From Erpobdella octoculata (taxonomy: Eukaryota; Annelida; Clitellata; Hirudinida; Erpobdellidae), in assembly GCA_963978895.1 (NCBI GenBank), contig OZ022239.1:37095830-37159829 (forward strand): a DNA stretch of 64,000 nucleotides. Reading direction: 5' to 3'. The notes below the pieces were generated by a model that searched no databases, had not been told where the DNA came from, and worked only from the letters and a program-made list of their open reading frames with translations. Shown here one piece after another: positions 9,212 through 19,474 of this stretch. Every line of letters begins with the position of its first letter. Within the stretch, counting starts at the first letter, position 1. Position numbers and translations under genes: made by a program.

Positions 9212-10807
9212 TCAAGCAGCGGTGGATGTTTTTGATCCAACCACGTGTTCCTTAATAACAAAAATTAACTTTATAAAAAATTCGATTATTTCAACAAATG
9301 TCACAACAGTAATTCCAAGCCACAAACTTAGACTTCCACCAACAGTACCGGACACAGATTCCCAAGTATAAACCGCTGAATCGGTAATCGAAGAAGGCTT
9401 ATCGTTAACAAAGGAAAACTTAACCTTCAAAAAGTTTGATCTCATTGTATCAGCATTTTTGAAAAAAGTATTCAATGCCTTAGGTGTAATTTGACCACGA
9501 TTATATTTCATAATGGTGGTCAAGTAATCTTCAAAATCGTTGTAGAGTTTAGTGCCGGGGATCATATATTTAGCCATAATGTTTTCAAAAAATTCTTTTT
9601 GTAAAGAAACGGCTGGCCAGTCGTATGTTGTTTGAATTTCTTTATCGTAATATGATTCGACGCACTGTGTTTTGCACCTCGCAGAACAACTGCGATAGAA
9701 TTTTTGTATGATTCGTCTCGTGCATTTCACTTCTTCGTTCGCTTTTACGACCACGTCAAACTCTGATTTTTCATTCATACCATTTTTTCTTGAAGCCAGA
9801 GTTGTGTTTCCACAAATACTAGCATTGCTATATATCGATGGAATAAACATATTTCCAGAGATGCATTCACATTCTTTCAGCATATTATCTTGGATACAAA
9901 CAACCATACAAATGTGAGCACCGTAGCGAACATTACCTGGGATATTTTCTAAGAACGATCTACTTTCACAACCTTCAGAATTGTATGGTTTGTCTAAAAT
10001 TGTTTTAACATTCATTGACAATTTTACAAACGTGTCGGTTCCTGTGCCAAGATTAAATCCTTTGGAAACGTCACCATAAACATCTGGAGGTGTTAGCTCT
10101 ATTCTGATTCCATCAGTGTTTAGAGACTTATAAGCGGAATCGAAAAAACGCTGCTGTTCATTTGAATTGCTCGTGTAAATGATCATGGTGAGAGATTTAA
10201 TAGGAATTGTGCAATAATTAGAAATTTGGAATGAGTAGCAATTGTAGAAATTTGGATGATAAAATTCTGTCTCGTTTATTGGGCAATGGCTGTCTTTTAC
10301 AACAGAACCTGAAATGTCTTCCATTTTGTAGTCGGTCAAAAACTTGATAGAGTTCTTCGAAGAATTCAAAAACTTTGGTAGAGACCATAAATAATTTGCC
10401 GCTCCTAGTGGACTTGTAAGAAGGTCATAAAATTTCCAAGTAGAAGATTCAATTTCATTAGCTAGATAATTGTGAAAATTTGTTATATTGTAGAGTTTTT
10501 CAAAGTATTCCAATTCTGTTAAAAACTCATTGTTATCAGTTTCAGGTAAATTTGGTTGCAAGTTGCAGACAATTAATGACGGAAACGTATTATGAGCTTC
10601 AAGTGATCCAAAAGTGGTTTTATAAGGATAAGAGCTGAAATGTATAAACAGATTTGTCAGTTGACTTACCAGGACCACACTGCACAAAACAGTAGCACAT
10701 ATCCACATGATTTTAAACAAGAGTTTTGTTGATTTAATGATTTTTGAGACTCCGCGGACCGAAACATTTTCACCAAAATTCAAACATTCTTTTCTGATGA
10801 AACTCAT
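9212..10807 (-). CDS. DEG/ENaC family sodium channel subunit
   Basis: A 531-residue intronless frame with the full DEG/ENaC plan: short cytoplasmic N terminus, TM1 (about residues 31-55), large extracellular domain, TM2 (about 488-518) and a short C terminus. The post-TM1 FPSLIVCN (75-82) is the family's FPAVTICN-type signature. The extracellular part is cysteine-rich (175, 190, 199, 280, 300, 304, 313, 315, 332, 362, 374, 378, 382), as expected of the thumb/finger disulfides. TM2 reads LWLGITVVTFVEIIEF, where the usual G-x-S selectivity tripeptide is GIT (498-500). The N-terminal His-Gly gating motif appears as RG (18-19). The family forms trimeric, amiloride-sensitive cation channels at the plasma membrane, gated by protons, peptides or force; which applies here cannot be read from the sequence. 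Absence of introns suggests a retrocopy or an intron-poor clade. The start ATG leaves a normal-length N terminus. Confidence 0.93.
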   Translation of the reverse strand: MSFIRKECLNFGENVSVRGVSKIIKSTKLLFKIMWICATVLCSVVLVSQLTNLFIHFSSYPYKTTFGSLEAHNTFPSLIVCNLQPNLPETDNNEFLTELEYFEKLYNITNFHNYLANEIESSTWKFYDLLTSPLGAANYLWSLPKFLNSSKNSIKFLTDYKMEDISGSVVKDSHCPINETEFYHPNFYNCYSFQISNYCTIPIKSLTMIIYTSNSNEQQRFFDSAYKSLNTDGIRIELTPPDVYGDVSKGFNLGTGTDTFVKLSMNVKTILDKPYNSEGCESRSFLENIPGNVRYGAHICMVVCIQDNMLKECECISGNMFIPSIYSNASICGNTTLASRKNGMNEKSEFDVVVKANEEVKCTRRIIQKFYRSCSARCKTQCVESYYDKEIQTTYDWPAVSLQKEFFENIMAKYMIPGTKLYNDFEDYLTTIMKYNRGQITPKALNTFFKNADTMRSNFLKVKFSFVNDKPSSITDSAVYTWESVSGTVGGSLSLWLGITVVTFVEIIEFFIKLIFVIKEHVVGSKTSTAA

Positions 10808-10928
10808 TTTTGAAATTAATATTTTTCTTATAAGATATAAAAATTATCGTTGTATCTTGAGTTATAAAAGAAGACCAAAATATATTATAATAAGCCTACG
10901 ATTGTGAAAACCATCACCCAACGAGAAT

Positions 10929-10935
<7 letters not shown>

Positions 10936-10991
<56 letters not shown>

Positions 10992-10999
10992 CATATATA
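10936..10999. repeat. (CA)n microsatellite with TA tail
   Basis: An uninterrupted (AC)n run at about 10938-10982 is followed by ATATATACATATATAT. It lies upstream of the channel gene in gene sense and has no coding meaning. Confidence 0.9.
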
Positions 11000-11059
11000 T
11001 GAAATCGAACCCAGAACTGTCAAAGAGACAACACCACTTTGCCTACACGCATAGTGTAA

Positions 11060-11101
11060 AAGAAAAAAGAAACGGAGACGGAGACGGAGAGAGAGAGAAA
11101 A

Positions 11102-11146
<45 letters not shown>

Positions 11147-11163
11147 AAGAGAGAGAGAGAGAA

Positions 11164-11215
<52 letters not shown>

Positions 11216-11275
11216 GAAGAGAATGAAAAAAAGAGAAAAATAACCAGAGAGAGAAAAAAGGAGGAAAGAGAGCAA
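11060..11275. repeat. (GA)n / GAGAGAAA purine tract
   Basis: About 150-200 bp of purine-only sequence built from GAGA and GAAA words, with a short GGAGAC repeat at its left edge. It can adopt triplex (H-DNA) conformations in principle. Arg/Glu-rich and Ser/Leu-rich frames across it are repeat artefacts. Confidence 0.9.
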
Positions 11276-11289
11276 AACGAAGAATTAAA

Positions 11290-12180
11290 ACTTTTGCTTT
11301 TTAATATATATAATTTTATTATCTTGACAATTCATAAATCACGTGATAATTCATGTTTATATATTAAGTTCATTAAAACACTAAAAGAAACTTATTTTTT
11401 TTATTTTACTTCAAATACAGAAATAGTGCAATCTATAATAAGTAAAATGTTGAAAAGTAAGGTGATTGAAATCTTATATTTTTATTAAAATTTGCTCTTA
11501 TTTTAGGTCAATAATTTAATTCAATCAATTTGAAAACGCAATTTATAAACTCATGATAATGCACATTAAAAAGTGAACATTAAAAAGACATTTTCAAACC
11601 TGTTTTCAAATAAATTCAGGATAAAAGAGAACTTCTAAGAAAAAAAAACTATTTCAGATGCAAAAACTTTTCATTGTAACGTGAAAATCTATAAGCGCCG
11701 AAAAAATTAAAAAAGTTATTTTTCTTCATTTTCAGGTTATTTTGATTATTTTTATCAACTGAAATTTTTCAATGTTTTTCAAACAAATGTTTTATGTTTG
11801 GTACGCGCAAAAAACAATCAATATCGTAACAAAACCAAACCTTGATGAACTCTGTTTTAAAGCATTCAGAAGGAAATATCAGTGAATAGATACGACGAAA
11901 CGGAAGGCCAAACAAAATATATAGAATTTTATTTGGGTTAGCCATTGTTTCCAACTGAGAACAAGTAAATTAAAAACGAATTTTTAAAACCCAATGCTTT
12001 TATATGTAATTAAAACACAAATTTTGCAATCAATTTTTTCTTATATTACTCTTTTATTTTATATTAAAGTCGAAATATCTTAATTATAACGAAATATCGA
12101 AATTAATTAAAATTAACTAAATTAATTGACTTATTGTAAAACTAATAATTGAATATTGCATTGTCTTCTATTTTGAGCAT
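11290..12180. other. AT-rich DNA, nothing recognised
   Basis: No coding, RNA or terminal-repeat signal could be supported in this stretch. Confidence 0.4.
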
Positions 12181-12554
12181 GTATGCAAAATTTGAAAAAA
12201 ATCTATCATCAGGAAGTGACTCATAAATTGATTGCAAGATTTGAAACAGACAGAGAAACAAACAGACAGACAGAGAAACAAACAGAGACGACGAGTTAAT
12301 AAAAGCATTGGTAAAAAAAGTATTTCCAGGAATACCCTGAATATCGGAAGTATGTGTGAATTTTATATCCGCAATCCTGTACCACCGTTGAGCTACGTCA
12401 ATAATTTTCGACGAAAACAGCAGTTACATTAGAGTTTGTCGAGCAATCCATTAGTTAATTGCGTCACAAATGACGTTTTTTTCGGTTTTAAACTAGTTAA
12501 AATCATGACTCAAAGTTCTTTTAATAACTTCAGTTTTATGATTTTTTGAGCTTA

Positions 12555-12570
12555 CTGGTGGTGGTGATGG

Positions 12571-12610
<40 letters not shown>

Positions 12611-12688
12611 GACGATGACGATGACGATGACAATGACGATGACGACGACGACGACGACGATGACGATGACGATGACGATGACGTTTTA

Positions 12689-12786
<98 letters not shown>
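12555..12786. repeat. Compound microsatellite: GATGAT/GACGAT then (TA)n
   Basis: A GATGAT and GACGAT trinucleotide/hexanucleotide tract (about 12560-12685) runs directly into about 50 TA dinucleotides (12690-12786). The two tracts give false Met/Thr, Ser-only and Tyr/Ile frames on both strands. Confidence 0.95.
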
Positions 12787-12787
<1 letters not shown>

Positions 12788-12889
12788 CGCAATAGTTAAA
12801 CAGACAATTAATCTAATTTTATGGACTTTCTTTCTTTTGCTGTAGCAGGGCAACATACCACCAGCGCTTAAATTTGTTTCAAAAGGACT

Positions 12890-12966
12890 TACCAGAAGTG
12901 GGGTTTGAACCCACGCGGACAGATGTCCATTGGATCTTAGAGTCTGGCAGCAACTAATATTCCGGT
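12890..12966 (-). pseudogene. tRNA-Leu(UAA)-like pseudogene
   Basis: The minus strand gives a tRNA-sized unit. Its acceptor stem ACCGGAA pairs with TTCTGGT (one G-T wobble). The T arm is intact (GTGGG TTCAAAC CCCAC), as is the class II variable arm (GGAC ATCT GTCC). The anticodon-loop 3' side CTAAGATCCAATGG matches eukaryotic tRNA-Leu(UAA). The 5' side of the anticodon stem no longer pairs and the D arm is eroded, so it should not fold as a working tRNA. It may be a tRNA pseudogene or the head of a SINE. Confidence 0.7.
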
Positions 12967-12969
12967 TGG

Positions 12970-13570
12970 ATGCGAAATGATAAAAATATGAGTGAGGTGT
13001 CAATATAGACAATAAGTTTTTTTTCATTTTCCCGGGAACCATACGTCATAGAATTGTGTTTTTTGGTATTTACGAAATGGCTTTCGGGGTCATAGAATCT
13101 AGAAAAATTACCTTAACATTGTTCAAGAATCACGCGGCCTTAATATTAAAGATGACGGTCAAGATAGTCACTGTTGTCATTTATGTTTTAACGTCATAAT
13201 TTACGCGATTGAAATATATAAAATTATATTTATGTTTACCGTGGAAATACAATTTTAAATAAGACAATATCAAGTCGATATTGCTGCTGAACTGACATTA
13301 AAGTCCAAATTTTTATCAATAGTCCCTGTGATAACAAGTTTATTATAATTTGCTAAACTGAGCTATTATCACTTAAAATGAATTATGTAATTATATTCAC
13401 AGAATTACAAGTTATATTTAAATAATAATTATTTATTTTTATTTTTTTCTGTAGAAAAATGATGCGCCTAAGACAATATCATCCAAATAAACAAAGGTAT
13501 AACTGTTTAAGATCGTAGGTGAGAACTTCTAAATAATTAAGCAATGTCAACGTCTTTATCGTTTGTACTT
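12970..13570. other. AT-rich DNA, nothing recognised
   Basis: No gene or repeat could be supported here. Confidence 0.4.
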
Positions 13571-13573
13571 GAT

Positions 13574-13835
13574 TCAATCAAAGTTATTGCATAGATCCAG
13601 ATTTCCACCACATGTGCACATTTCTGTACACTTCAGTTTGTTCGCTTTGCAGCCACATGGTGGTGCACATCTACGTTGAACACATGAACATCTGTACAGA
13701 TTGAGGATAGCATGAGGGGCACAAGACTCTGTGCATCCCACAGGCTCATATTGATCACCGGCTTGTTTCCATCCTAGAAGTGAAGGTGAGGGAAGTTGTG
13801 GATGTTGGCAAATGTCTTGATTTCATTGCATTGCT
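13574..13835 (-). pseudogene. CXC (tesmin/TSO1-like) cysteine-rich C-terminal fragment
   Basis: One minus-strand frame reads PSPSLLGWKQAGDQYEPVGC, then a cysteine cluster CSCVQRRCAPPCGCKANKLK followed by CTEMCTCGGNLDLC, and stops five residues later. The CxC...C...CxC...C...CxC spacing is that of CXC zinc-binding domains, which also end many unnamed, often transposon-encoded proteins of invertebrates. No convincing upstream exon or start was found, so it is treated as a fragment. It could instead be the last exon of a gene whose other exons were lost. Confidence 0.55.
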
Positions 13836-13942
13836 TGCAAGTTTGCCCTTAAAATTGCTGGATGCAGCGAACATTTTGTTGGTGGAAGACTTTCGCCTAG
13901 ATGTTTTTTTGTAAATAACCACCATCATTCGGTAATCAACAC

Positions 13943-14370
13943 GTGCCCGAAATTTTTCGAGCTCGACTCAAGAGTCGACGCCAGAAACCCGAAGAAAGCA
14001 TGCAACAGCTAGAAGCCGATATAGAACGGCTTGCTAATCTGGGATACCCCTTGTGCCCTCGGAATGTCCTCAACACAATTATTACGGATGGATTCATAGC
14101 GGCCTTGAAGAACTCTGAAACCCAAAAAGCTCTTTGGGTTGCCCGCGTAGCTGGTCCCAGCGAGGCTTTGGCATTTGCAATAAATTATGAAGCCTCTGTG
14201 GAGCTATCTGATGGGTCTCGTCACGTAAGAAAATTGGGAAACGAAGACGAAGATGAACTGGAGGATCGAGCCCGGAGAGTTATTAAGGAAAGAATTAACT
14301 GGAAAGGGAATAACTCACCACGCTGCTGGAGTTGTGGAAGACCGGGACATCTACAAAAAAAACTGTATAT
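13943..14370 (+). pseudogene. LTR-retrotransposon (Gypsy-type) gag fragment
   Basis: The frame reads as a gag capsid C-terminal region (ARLKSRRQKPEESMQQLEAD, then ERLANLGYP) followed by a basic linker and a CCHC zinc knuckle RCWSCGRPGHLQK. Such proteins coat retrotransposon RNA. The last knuckle Cys is lost by one extra A in the A8 run near 14355-14362; the other frame would supply it (HLQKNC). After that the sequence goes into a TA run. No protease, reverse transcriptase, integrase or LTR is present nearby, so the element is a remnant. Confidence 0.75.
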
Positions 14371-14433
14371 ATATATTAGTTTTGTTTTTCCTATTAATTA
14401 AGTTCAGATTTTAATAATTGAAAAATAAAGTAT

Positions 14434-15171
14434 ATGTTTTTAAACAAAATGTCTCTTAATATGAATGACGACAAAGATCCTGTGTCGAGAAAACGGCGTC
14501 TAGCTAAAGAAAGGCAACAGAGATATCGCGCAAGACAAACTCCACAATCAAAAGCAAAAATTCGAGTTTTAGATGGAGAAGCTCATCAACAACGCACTGC
14601 ACAAATGTCTGTTGAGGAATTGCAAATTTTTCATGCTTCTCATGCCGCATCACAACAACGTTATGTCTATCGACTTACTCCTCAACATCTAGAAGCTCTT
14701 CACACTTCCAATGCTGCCTCACAACGTCATCGAGTTGAACAAATGTCTTCCTATGAATTGCAGCTACATCGAGCTGCTAATGCGATCTCCCAACGTTTAG
14801 CACGAGATCGTGCGGGTGAGGCAGTTTGTAACGAAGCAATTAACTTCAACAAAACTCAATTTGATCAACATGATTGTGGTGAATTTGATGTTTTATGTAC
14901 TTCATGTCGATCAAGAAAGTTTGCTGCAGAGCAACCATCAGATGGACTATTCACTTCATGTTGTCGAAAAGGCAAAGTAATGTTGCCAAAACCAATTGAC
15001 ATTCACGGTAATACATTTGAATATCCCGATTTTCTTAAAAGCCTCATGTCAGACACGGCCAATCCAGATAGACAAAATTTTCGACAACATATTCGATCAT
15101 ACAACTGCGCAGTTTCTTTCGCTTCCATGGGCGCAAAAATTTTGATTTGCTTATATATAATTTTTTTTTAA
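14434..15171 (+). pseudogene. Helitron Rep/helicase protein, N-terminal fragment
   Basis: A 245-residue frame. The N-terminal half is basic with three diverged repeats of about 35 residues ending in HxxxxAxSQR (for example ASHAASQQRY, SNAASQRHR, ANAISQRLARDRAGEA). The C-terminal half reads DVLCTSCRSRKF, CCRKGKVMLP and FRQHIRSYNCAVSFASMGAK, the characteristic start of Helitron-type proteins ahead of the HUH Rep domain. Everything beyond SFASMGAK, including Rep catalytic residues and the PIF1-like helicase, is missing, and the frame ends in unrelated AT-rich sequence. The likely start is the second Met (14452), which fits family N termini better than 14434. It is a truncated copy, not an active transposase. 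Confidence 0.75.
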
Positions 15172-15267
15172 GGTTATCAAATGTCATTTTGTTTTTGTTG
15201 ACTATTTTTATAATAACGGGCGCCGTATTTTAAAACTTCCGTCATTTTTGACGGGCCATCTCTAGTG

Positions 15268-15271
<4 letters not shown>

Positions 15272-15342
<71 letters not shown>
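15272..15342. repeat. (CA)n then (TA)n microsatellite
   Basis: About 15 CA units followed by about 20 TA units. It adjoins the first copy of a 50-bp duplicated block. Confidence 0.95.
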
Positions 15343-15670
<328 letters not shown>

Positions 15671-15740
15671 CAGTTGAACGCTAAGATTTTTTGACAATTA
15701 GTTTAAATTTAACCGTATAGTTCGAAAATATTCTACAGCT

Positions 15741-16685
15741 ATGTTATTTCAAACTTCTGAGTTAGAAAATCTACAAAATCTAAAGATTAATACATTAATC
15801 AGACAGTCCGATATGGATGATATTGATTTAGATCGTAAAATCGATACCTATGAAACAATTAAATACATTGCCGAAGGAACTTATGGTAAAGTGTTTAGCG
15901 CAAAAGATTTAATTACAGATGATGTTGTTGCCATAAAATATCATAAAAAAGACTACATTACTCAGGCTTACAACGAAGTTAATCTGCTCAGTCGTTTTAA
16001 CCATAAAAACATTGTGAGTCTAAAAGCCGTTATTATGGACGAGATGGAATTGTACCATGTCATGGAATTTGGCCCCACGTGTTTAAAAGACGTTATTGAA
16101 GACGAAGAATTTATTTTATGCAACTATGACATTCATTCTTTTACTTTTCAGCTTCTTTGTGGAGTCGGTTATCTCCACGATAATCTCATTATCCACAGAG
16201 ACTTGAAACCCGGTAATATTGTTATATCAGGAGACGGTTGTTTAAAAATTTGTGATTTTGGTCTAGCCCGTGTCCACGACCCATCACAAATGCCCTACTC
16301 GATCAACGTGGCCACCCTCTGGTACAGAGCCCCAGAGATTCTTCTTGGCTGGACCTCATACGGTCCAGCAATTGACATGTGGTCCGTGGGCTGTATTTTT
16401 GCCGAAATGATTACCCGGTTCCCGTTATTTGAAGGCAAAAACAGGTGGGATCAAGTTTTGAAAATATTTTCGATCCTCGGATTTCCGAGCGAAATTTATT
16501 GGCCTAATCTTCTGATGTTATCTAAGCGATACACTTTGTGCCAAAAAAATATTGAGAATATACAAAATCATCTAACAGGACCACAGTGTCAATTTCTTTT
16601 GAAATTTCTTGAGTATGACGATAAAAAAAGAATTACCTGTGAACAAGCATTGCAGGACAATTACTTACTGAATTTTGGTTACTAA
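15741..16685 (+). CDS. Divergent CDK-like protein kinase (intronless)
   Basis: A 314-residue serine/threonine kinase of CDK type filling the catalytic domain with an extra 36-residue N terminus. Visible landmarks: glycine loop AEGTYG (44-49; first Gly replaced by Ala, but the Thr-Tyr inhibitory pair kept), ATP Lys66 in VAIK, alpha-C Glu79, HRDLKPGN (152-159), DFG (172-174), WYRAPE (194-199) and DMWSVGCIFAEM. The cyclin-binding PSTAIRE helix is replaced by YITQAYNEVNLL, and the T-loop Thr (CDK2 Thr160) is Ser187. All catalytic residues are present, so an active kinase is likely; loss of PSTAIRE predicts altered or no canonical cyclin binding. It has no intron, unlike the spliced PKC gene in this window, suggesting a retrogene. 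Met25 is an alternative start. It cannot be assigned to a named CDK; CDK1/2, CDK10 and CDK20 share features. Confidence 0.88.
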   Translation: MLFQTSELENLQNLKINTLIRQSDMDDIDLDRKIDTYETIKYIAEGTYGKVFSAKDLITDDVVAIKYHKKDYITQAYNEVNLLSRFNHKNIVSLKAVIMDEMELYHVMEFGPTCLKDVIEDEEFILCNYDIHSFTFQLLCGVGYLHDNLIIHRDLKPGNIVISGDGCLKICDFGLARVHDPSQMPYSINVATLWYRAPEILLGWTSYGPAIDMWSVGCIFAEMITRFPLFEGKNRWDQVLKIFSILGFPSEIYWPNLLMLSKRYTLCQKNIENIQNHLTGPQCQFLLKFLEYDDKKRITCEQALQDNYLLNFGY

Positions 16686-17089
16686 AAAAGGTATCCAGAA
16701 AGTTGACTGAGAAACGCCAATTTAGTTGCATAGAAAATTTACTGATTTCACAACTGATAACCAACGATTTGTTTATTAAAATTTATTAAACAGTTCGTGA
16801 AAACATTAAATTAATTTGCTTCACTAATTGTCACAACTTTAACAAGTAGTCCGTAAAAAACTAGTTTTTTCACAAATCCTTTATTTGCTGGCTTTTTATT
16901 TATAGCAAATTATTTTTTCAAAACGACTTTTAAATCATTTATGTAAACTTTACCGCCGGTCTTGCTTGCTTGAATGTTTGCAAACTTTAAAATGAAAATT
17001 AACTAAACTTTGAAATATAGGCTGCTTCTCATGACAATACATTATATTAAAGTTTTAAAACATTTTGAAAAACTTTTATTTATTAAAAA
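16686..17089. other. 3' flank of the CDK-like gene
   Basis: AT-rich sequence with ATTAAA words at about 16776-16793 that could act in polyadenylation. No other gene is seen. Confidence 0.35.
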
Positions 17090-17610
17090 CTAGCGGGGTT
17101 ACCCGGCGTTGCCCGGGGTTTTTAGAGGTTTTTCTAATGTTTGTCTCTCTCGCTCCCGTTCCCTTCTCCACTTTCCCGTTTTCGTAGCGTTCCCGGTCGC
17201 TTTTCCGCTCTCGGTCGTTTTCCAGCTCCCGGTCGCTTTCCCGCTCAGAAGTTTTGTTATCGATATTCTCTCTTGCTCGCGTTTCCTTCCAAGCTTGCTC
17301 TCCCGATTCCAGTCGCTTTACCGTTCTCGGTCGCTTTCCCGTTCCCGGTCGCTTTCCCGTTCCCGGTCGATTTCCCGTTCCCGGTCGCTTTCCCGTTCCC
17401 GGTCGCTTTACCGTTCTCGGTCGCTTTCCCGTTCCCGGTCGCTTTCCCGTTCCCGGTCGATTTCCCGTTCCCGGTCGCTTTCCCGTTCCCGGTCGCTTTC
17501 CCGTTCCCGCTCACGCTTGCTCTCCCGTTCCCGGTCATGCTTGCTCTCCCATTCCCGGTCACGGTTGCTCTCCCGTTCCCGTTCACGCTCATTTTCTCTT
17601 TTACATTTTT
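17090..17610 (-). mobile_element. Helitron-like 3' end with 18-bp minisatellite (inverted arm 1)
   Basis: Read on the minus strand the block ends CCCGGGCAACGCCGGG, TAACCCCG, CTAG, then T: a hairpin a few bases before a terminal CTAG, as in Helitron 3' termini. Upstream of that terminus lies an array of the 18-bp unit CGGTCGCTTTCCCGTTCC (plus-strand reading, about 17250-17590). The same layout in opposite orientation is found at 19050-19374. The Ser/Arg-rich frames across it are artefacts of the 18-bp period. Confidence 0.75.
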
Positions 17611-17659
17611 TCATAACTTCTGTTAGCCTATAAAACGTAAAATAGATTTGCTAAGACTA

Positions 17660-19007
17660 TCTATATATATAAAAGAACATGTCCTGACTGACTGACTGAC
17701 TGACTGACTGACTGACTGACTGACTGACTGACTGACTGACTGACAGATGACTGACTGATAATCAACGCCGAGCTCAAACGCCTCATCCTAGAAACGTGAA
17801 ATTTGGAACTTATATTACTTTTATAGTGTAAACATCCGCTAAGAAAGGATTTTTGAAAATTTTGCTCCTGAGGGGAAAAAACTGGAAAACAAACTTTTTT
17901 CTAAAACAATGTATATCTCGAAAACCAAAAATGAGGAGATTTTGAAATTTGGTATATAGATTTTTTTTGAAAAATAAAAAGATACGTGTTTCACCATTTT
18001 TTGAAAATTCGGTTTCCCGGACATCAAATGTGGGTTGGAAAATTGGGTTATTTGGTTTTTAAAGTAGCTTCTACTCAAAAACTGTTAATGCTACAGGAGT
18101 AAAAATTAGTATTTAGTTTTTACTCCAAAAATAATGAAATACGTGTTTAAGCATTTTTTGAAAATTTGATTTCCAGGACTTCAAATGTGGGGTGGAAAAT
18201 AGGGTTATTTGTTTTTTAAAGTAACTGCTACTCAAAAACTGTAAATACCACAGATTTAAAAATTAGTATTTAGTTTCTATTCTAAAAATAAAGATATACG
18301 TGTTTCACCATTTTTTTATAAATTTGGTTTCCAGGACCTTAAATTTAGGCTGGACAATAGGATTACTTGGTTTTTAAAGAAACTGATACTCAAAAACTGT
18401 AAATGCTACAAAAGTAAAAATTAGTATTTAGTTTCTACTCTAAAAATAATGATATACGGGTTTCACTATTTTTTAAAAATTTGGTTTCCAGGACCTCAAA
18501 TGTGGGGTGGAAATAAGGGTTATTTGATTTCGAAATAACTGCTACTCAAAAACTGTAAGTGCTACAAATGTAAAAATTAGTATTTTGAAGTTTTGTGCCG
18601 GTTAAAAGTAGCTAAGTCCAGTTTATCACCGGTTGGGCCAAGCCGTTGTTTTAGAGTCTTCACACGGGTCAGGCCAAACCTTAAATCAAAGTGGGACGGG
18701 CCGAGGTTTTTCACCAAGTATATAGATATTTTAGTGATTTTAGGGTCTTCAGTTGGGCCGGGCCAAACCTGAAGTCAAGGTGGACGGGCCGAAGTTTTTC
18801 ATCAAGTATATAGAACTTCTAGGCCTGTAAGAATGGGCCGGGCCTAATTCAAACGGGCTGTTCCGGGCCAGGAGTTTAGGTTTTTAAAACGGGCTGGGCT
18901 AAGTTGTCGACGGGCCGAGCCGAGACCTAAAAAATTGATCTCTACTATGGATGCACGGTTCAAACTCTCTAATTTCATGCGAGCGAAGCCGCTACGGGCA
19001 CTGCTAG
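17660..19007 (+). mobile_element. Non-autonomous Helitron, 1.35 kb, both ends visible
   Basis: The 5' end is TCTATATATATAAAAG preceded by host A (17659); the 3' end is GGGCACTGCTAG followed by host T (19008), matching Helitron insertion between A and T without target duplication. A short CCGCTACGG hairpin precedes the CTAG. Inside are a (GACT)n tract (about 17686-17745), three to four diverged repeats of about 170 bp with the phrase CAAAAACTGTAAATGCTAC, and a GGGCCGGGCC-rich section. No coding capacity. A second, reverse-oriented relative occupies about 22000-23740. Confidence 0.82.
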
Positions 19008-19049
19008 TATATATATATATGAATGTCTGTGGGTTAGTTTGTCTATTAT

Positions 19050-19374
19050 AGAAACGGGAAAGCGACCCGGAACGGACAGCGAGCGGGAACGGAAAAGCAA
19101 GCGTGAGCGGGAATGGGAGAGCAAACGTGAGCGGGAACGGGACAGCGACCGGGAACGGGAAAACGACCGGGAACGGGAAAACGACCGGGAGCGGGAAAGC
19201 GACCGGGAGCGGGAAAGCGACCGGGAGCGGGAAAGCGACCGGCAGCGGGAAAACGACCGAAAACGGGAAAGCGAACAGGAGTGGGAAAGCAGGTGGGAAA
19301 GGAAATGGGAGAGAAAGAGTCAAACATTAGAAAAACCTCTAAAAAACCTGGGCAACGCCGGGCATCTCCGCTAG
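19050..19374 (+). mobile_element. Helitron-like 3' end with 18-bp minisatellite (inverted arm 2)
   Basis: The 18-bp array (GGGAACGGGAAAACGACC type) runs to about 19300, followed by CAAACATTAGAAAAACCTCT, TGGGCAACGCCGGGC and a terminal CTAG at 19371-19374. It is the inverted counterpart of 17090-17610. The Helitron 17660-19007 sits between the two arms. Confidence 0.75.
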
Positions 19375-19377
19375 TAC

Positions 19378-19470
19378 ATACATAAACACACACACAGACA
19401 CACAGACACACATACATGCACATACACATACATACATACACACATACATACGCACATACATATATATATA
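19378..19470. repeat. CACA/CATA simple repeat
   Basis: Imperfect ACAC and ACATAC units directly after the Helitron terminus. Confidence 0.85.
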
Positions 19471-19474
19471 GTTC

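Noticed and set aside
10862..11275. Minus-strand Ser/Leu-rich 137-residue frame and plus Arg/Glu frame
   Set aside because: Translations of GA-rich and CA-rich simple repeats.
12493..13042. Met/Thr, Ser-run and Tyr/Ile frames
   Set aside because: GAT/GAC trinucleotide and (TA)n microsatellite translations.
17109..17633. Ser/Arg-rich SR-protein-like and Phe/Pro-rich frames (also at 19039-19486 and 21567-22053)
   Set aside because: The 18-bp minisatellite is divisible by three and open on both strands; no start context, no non-repeat domain.
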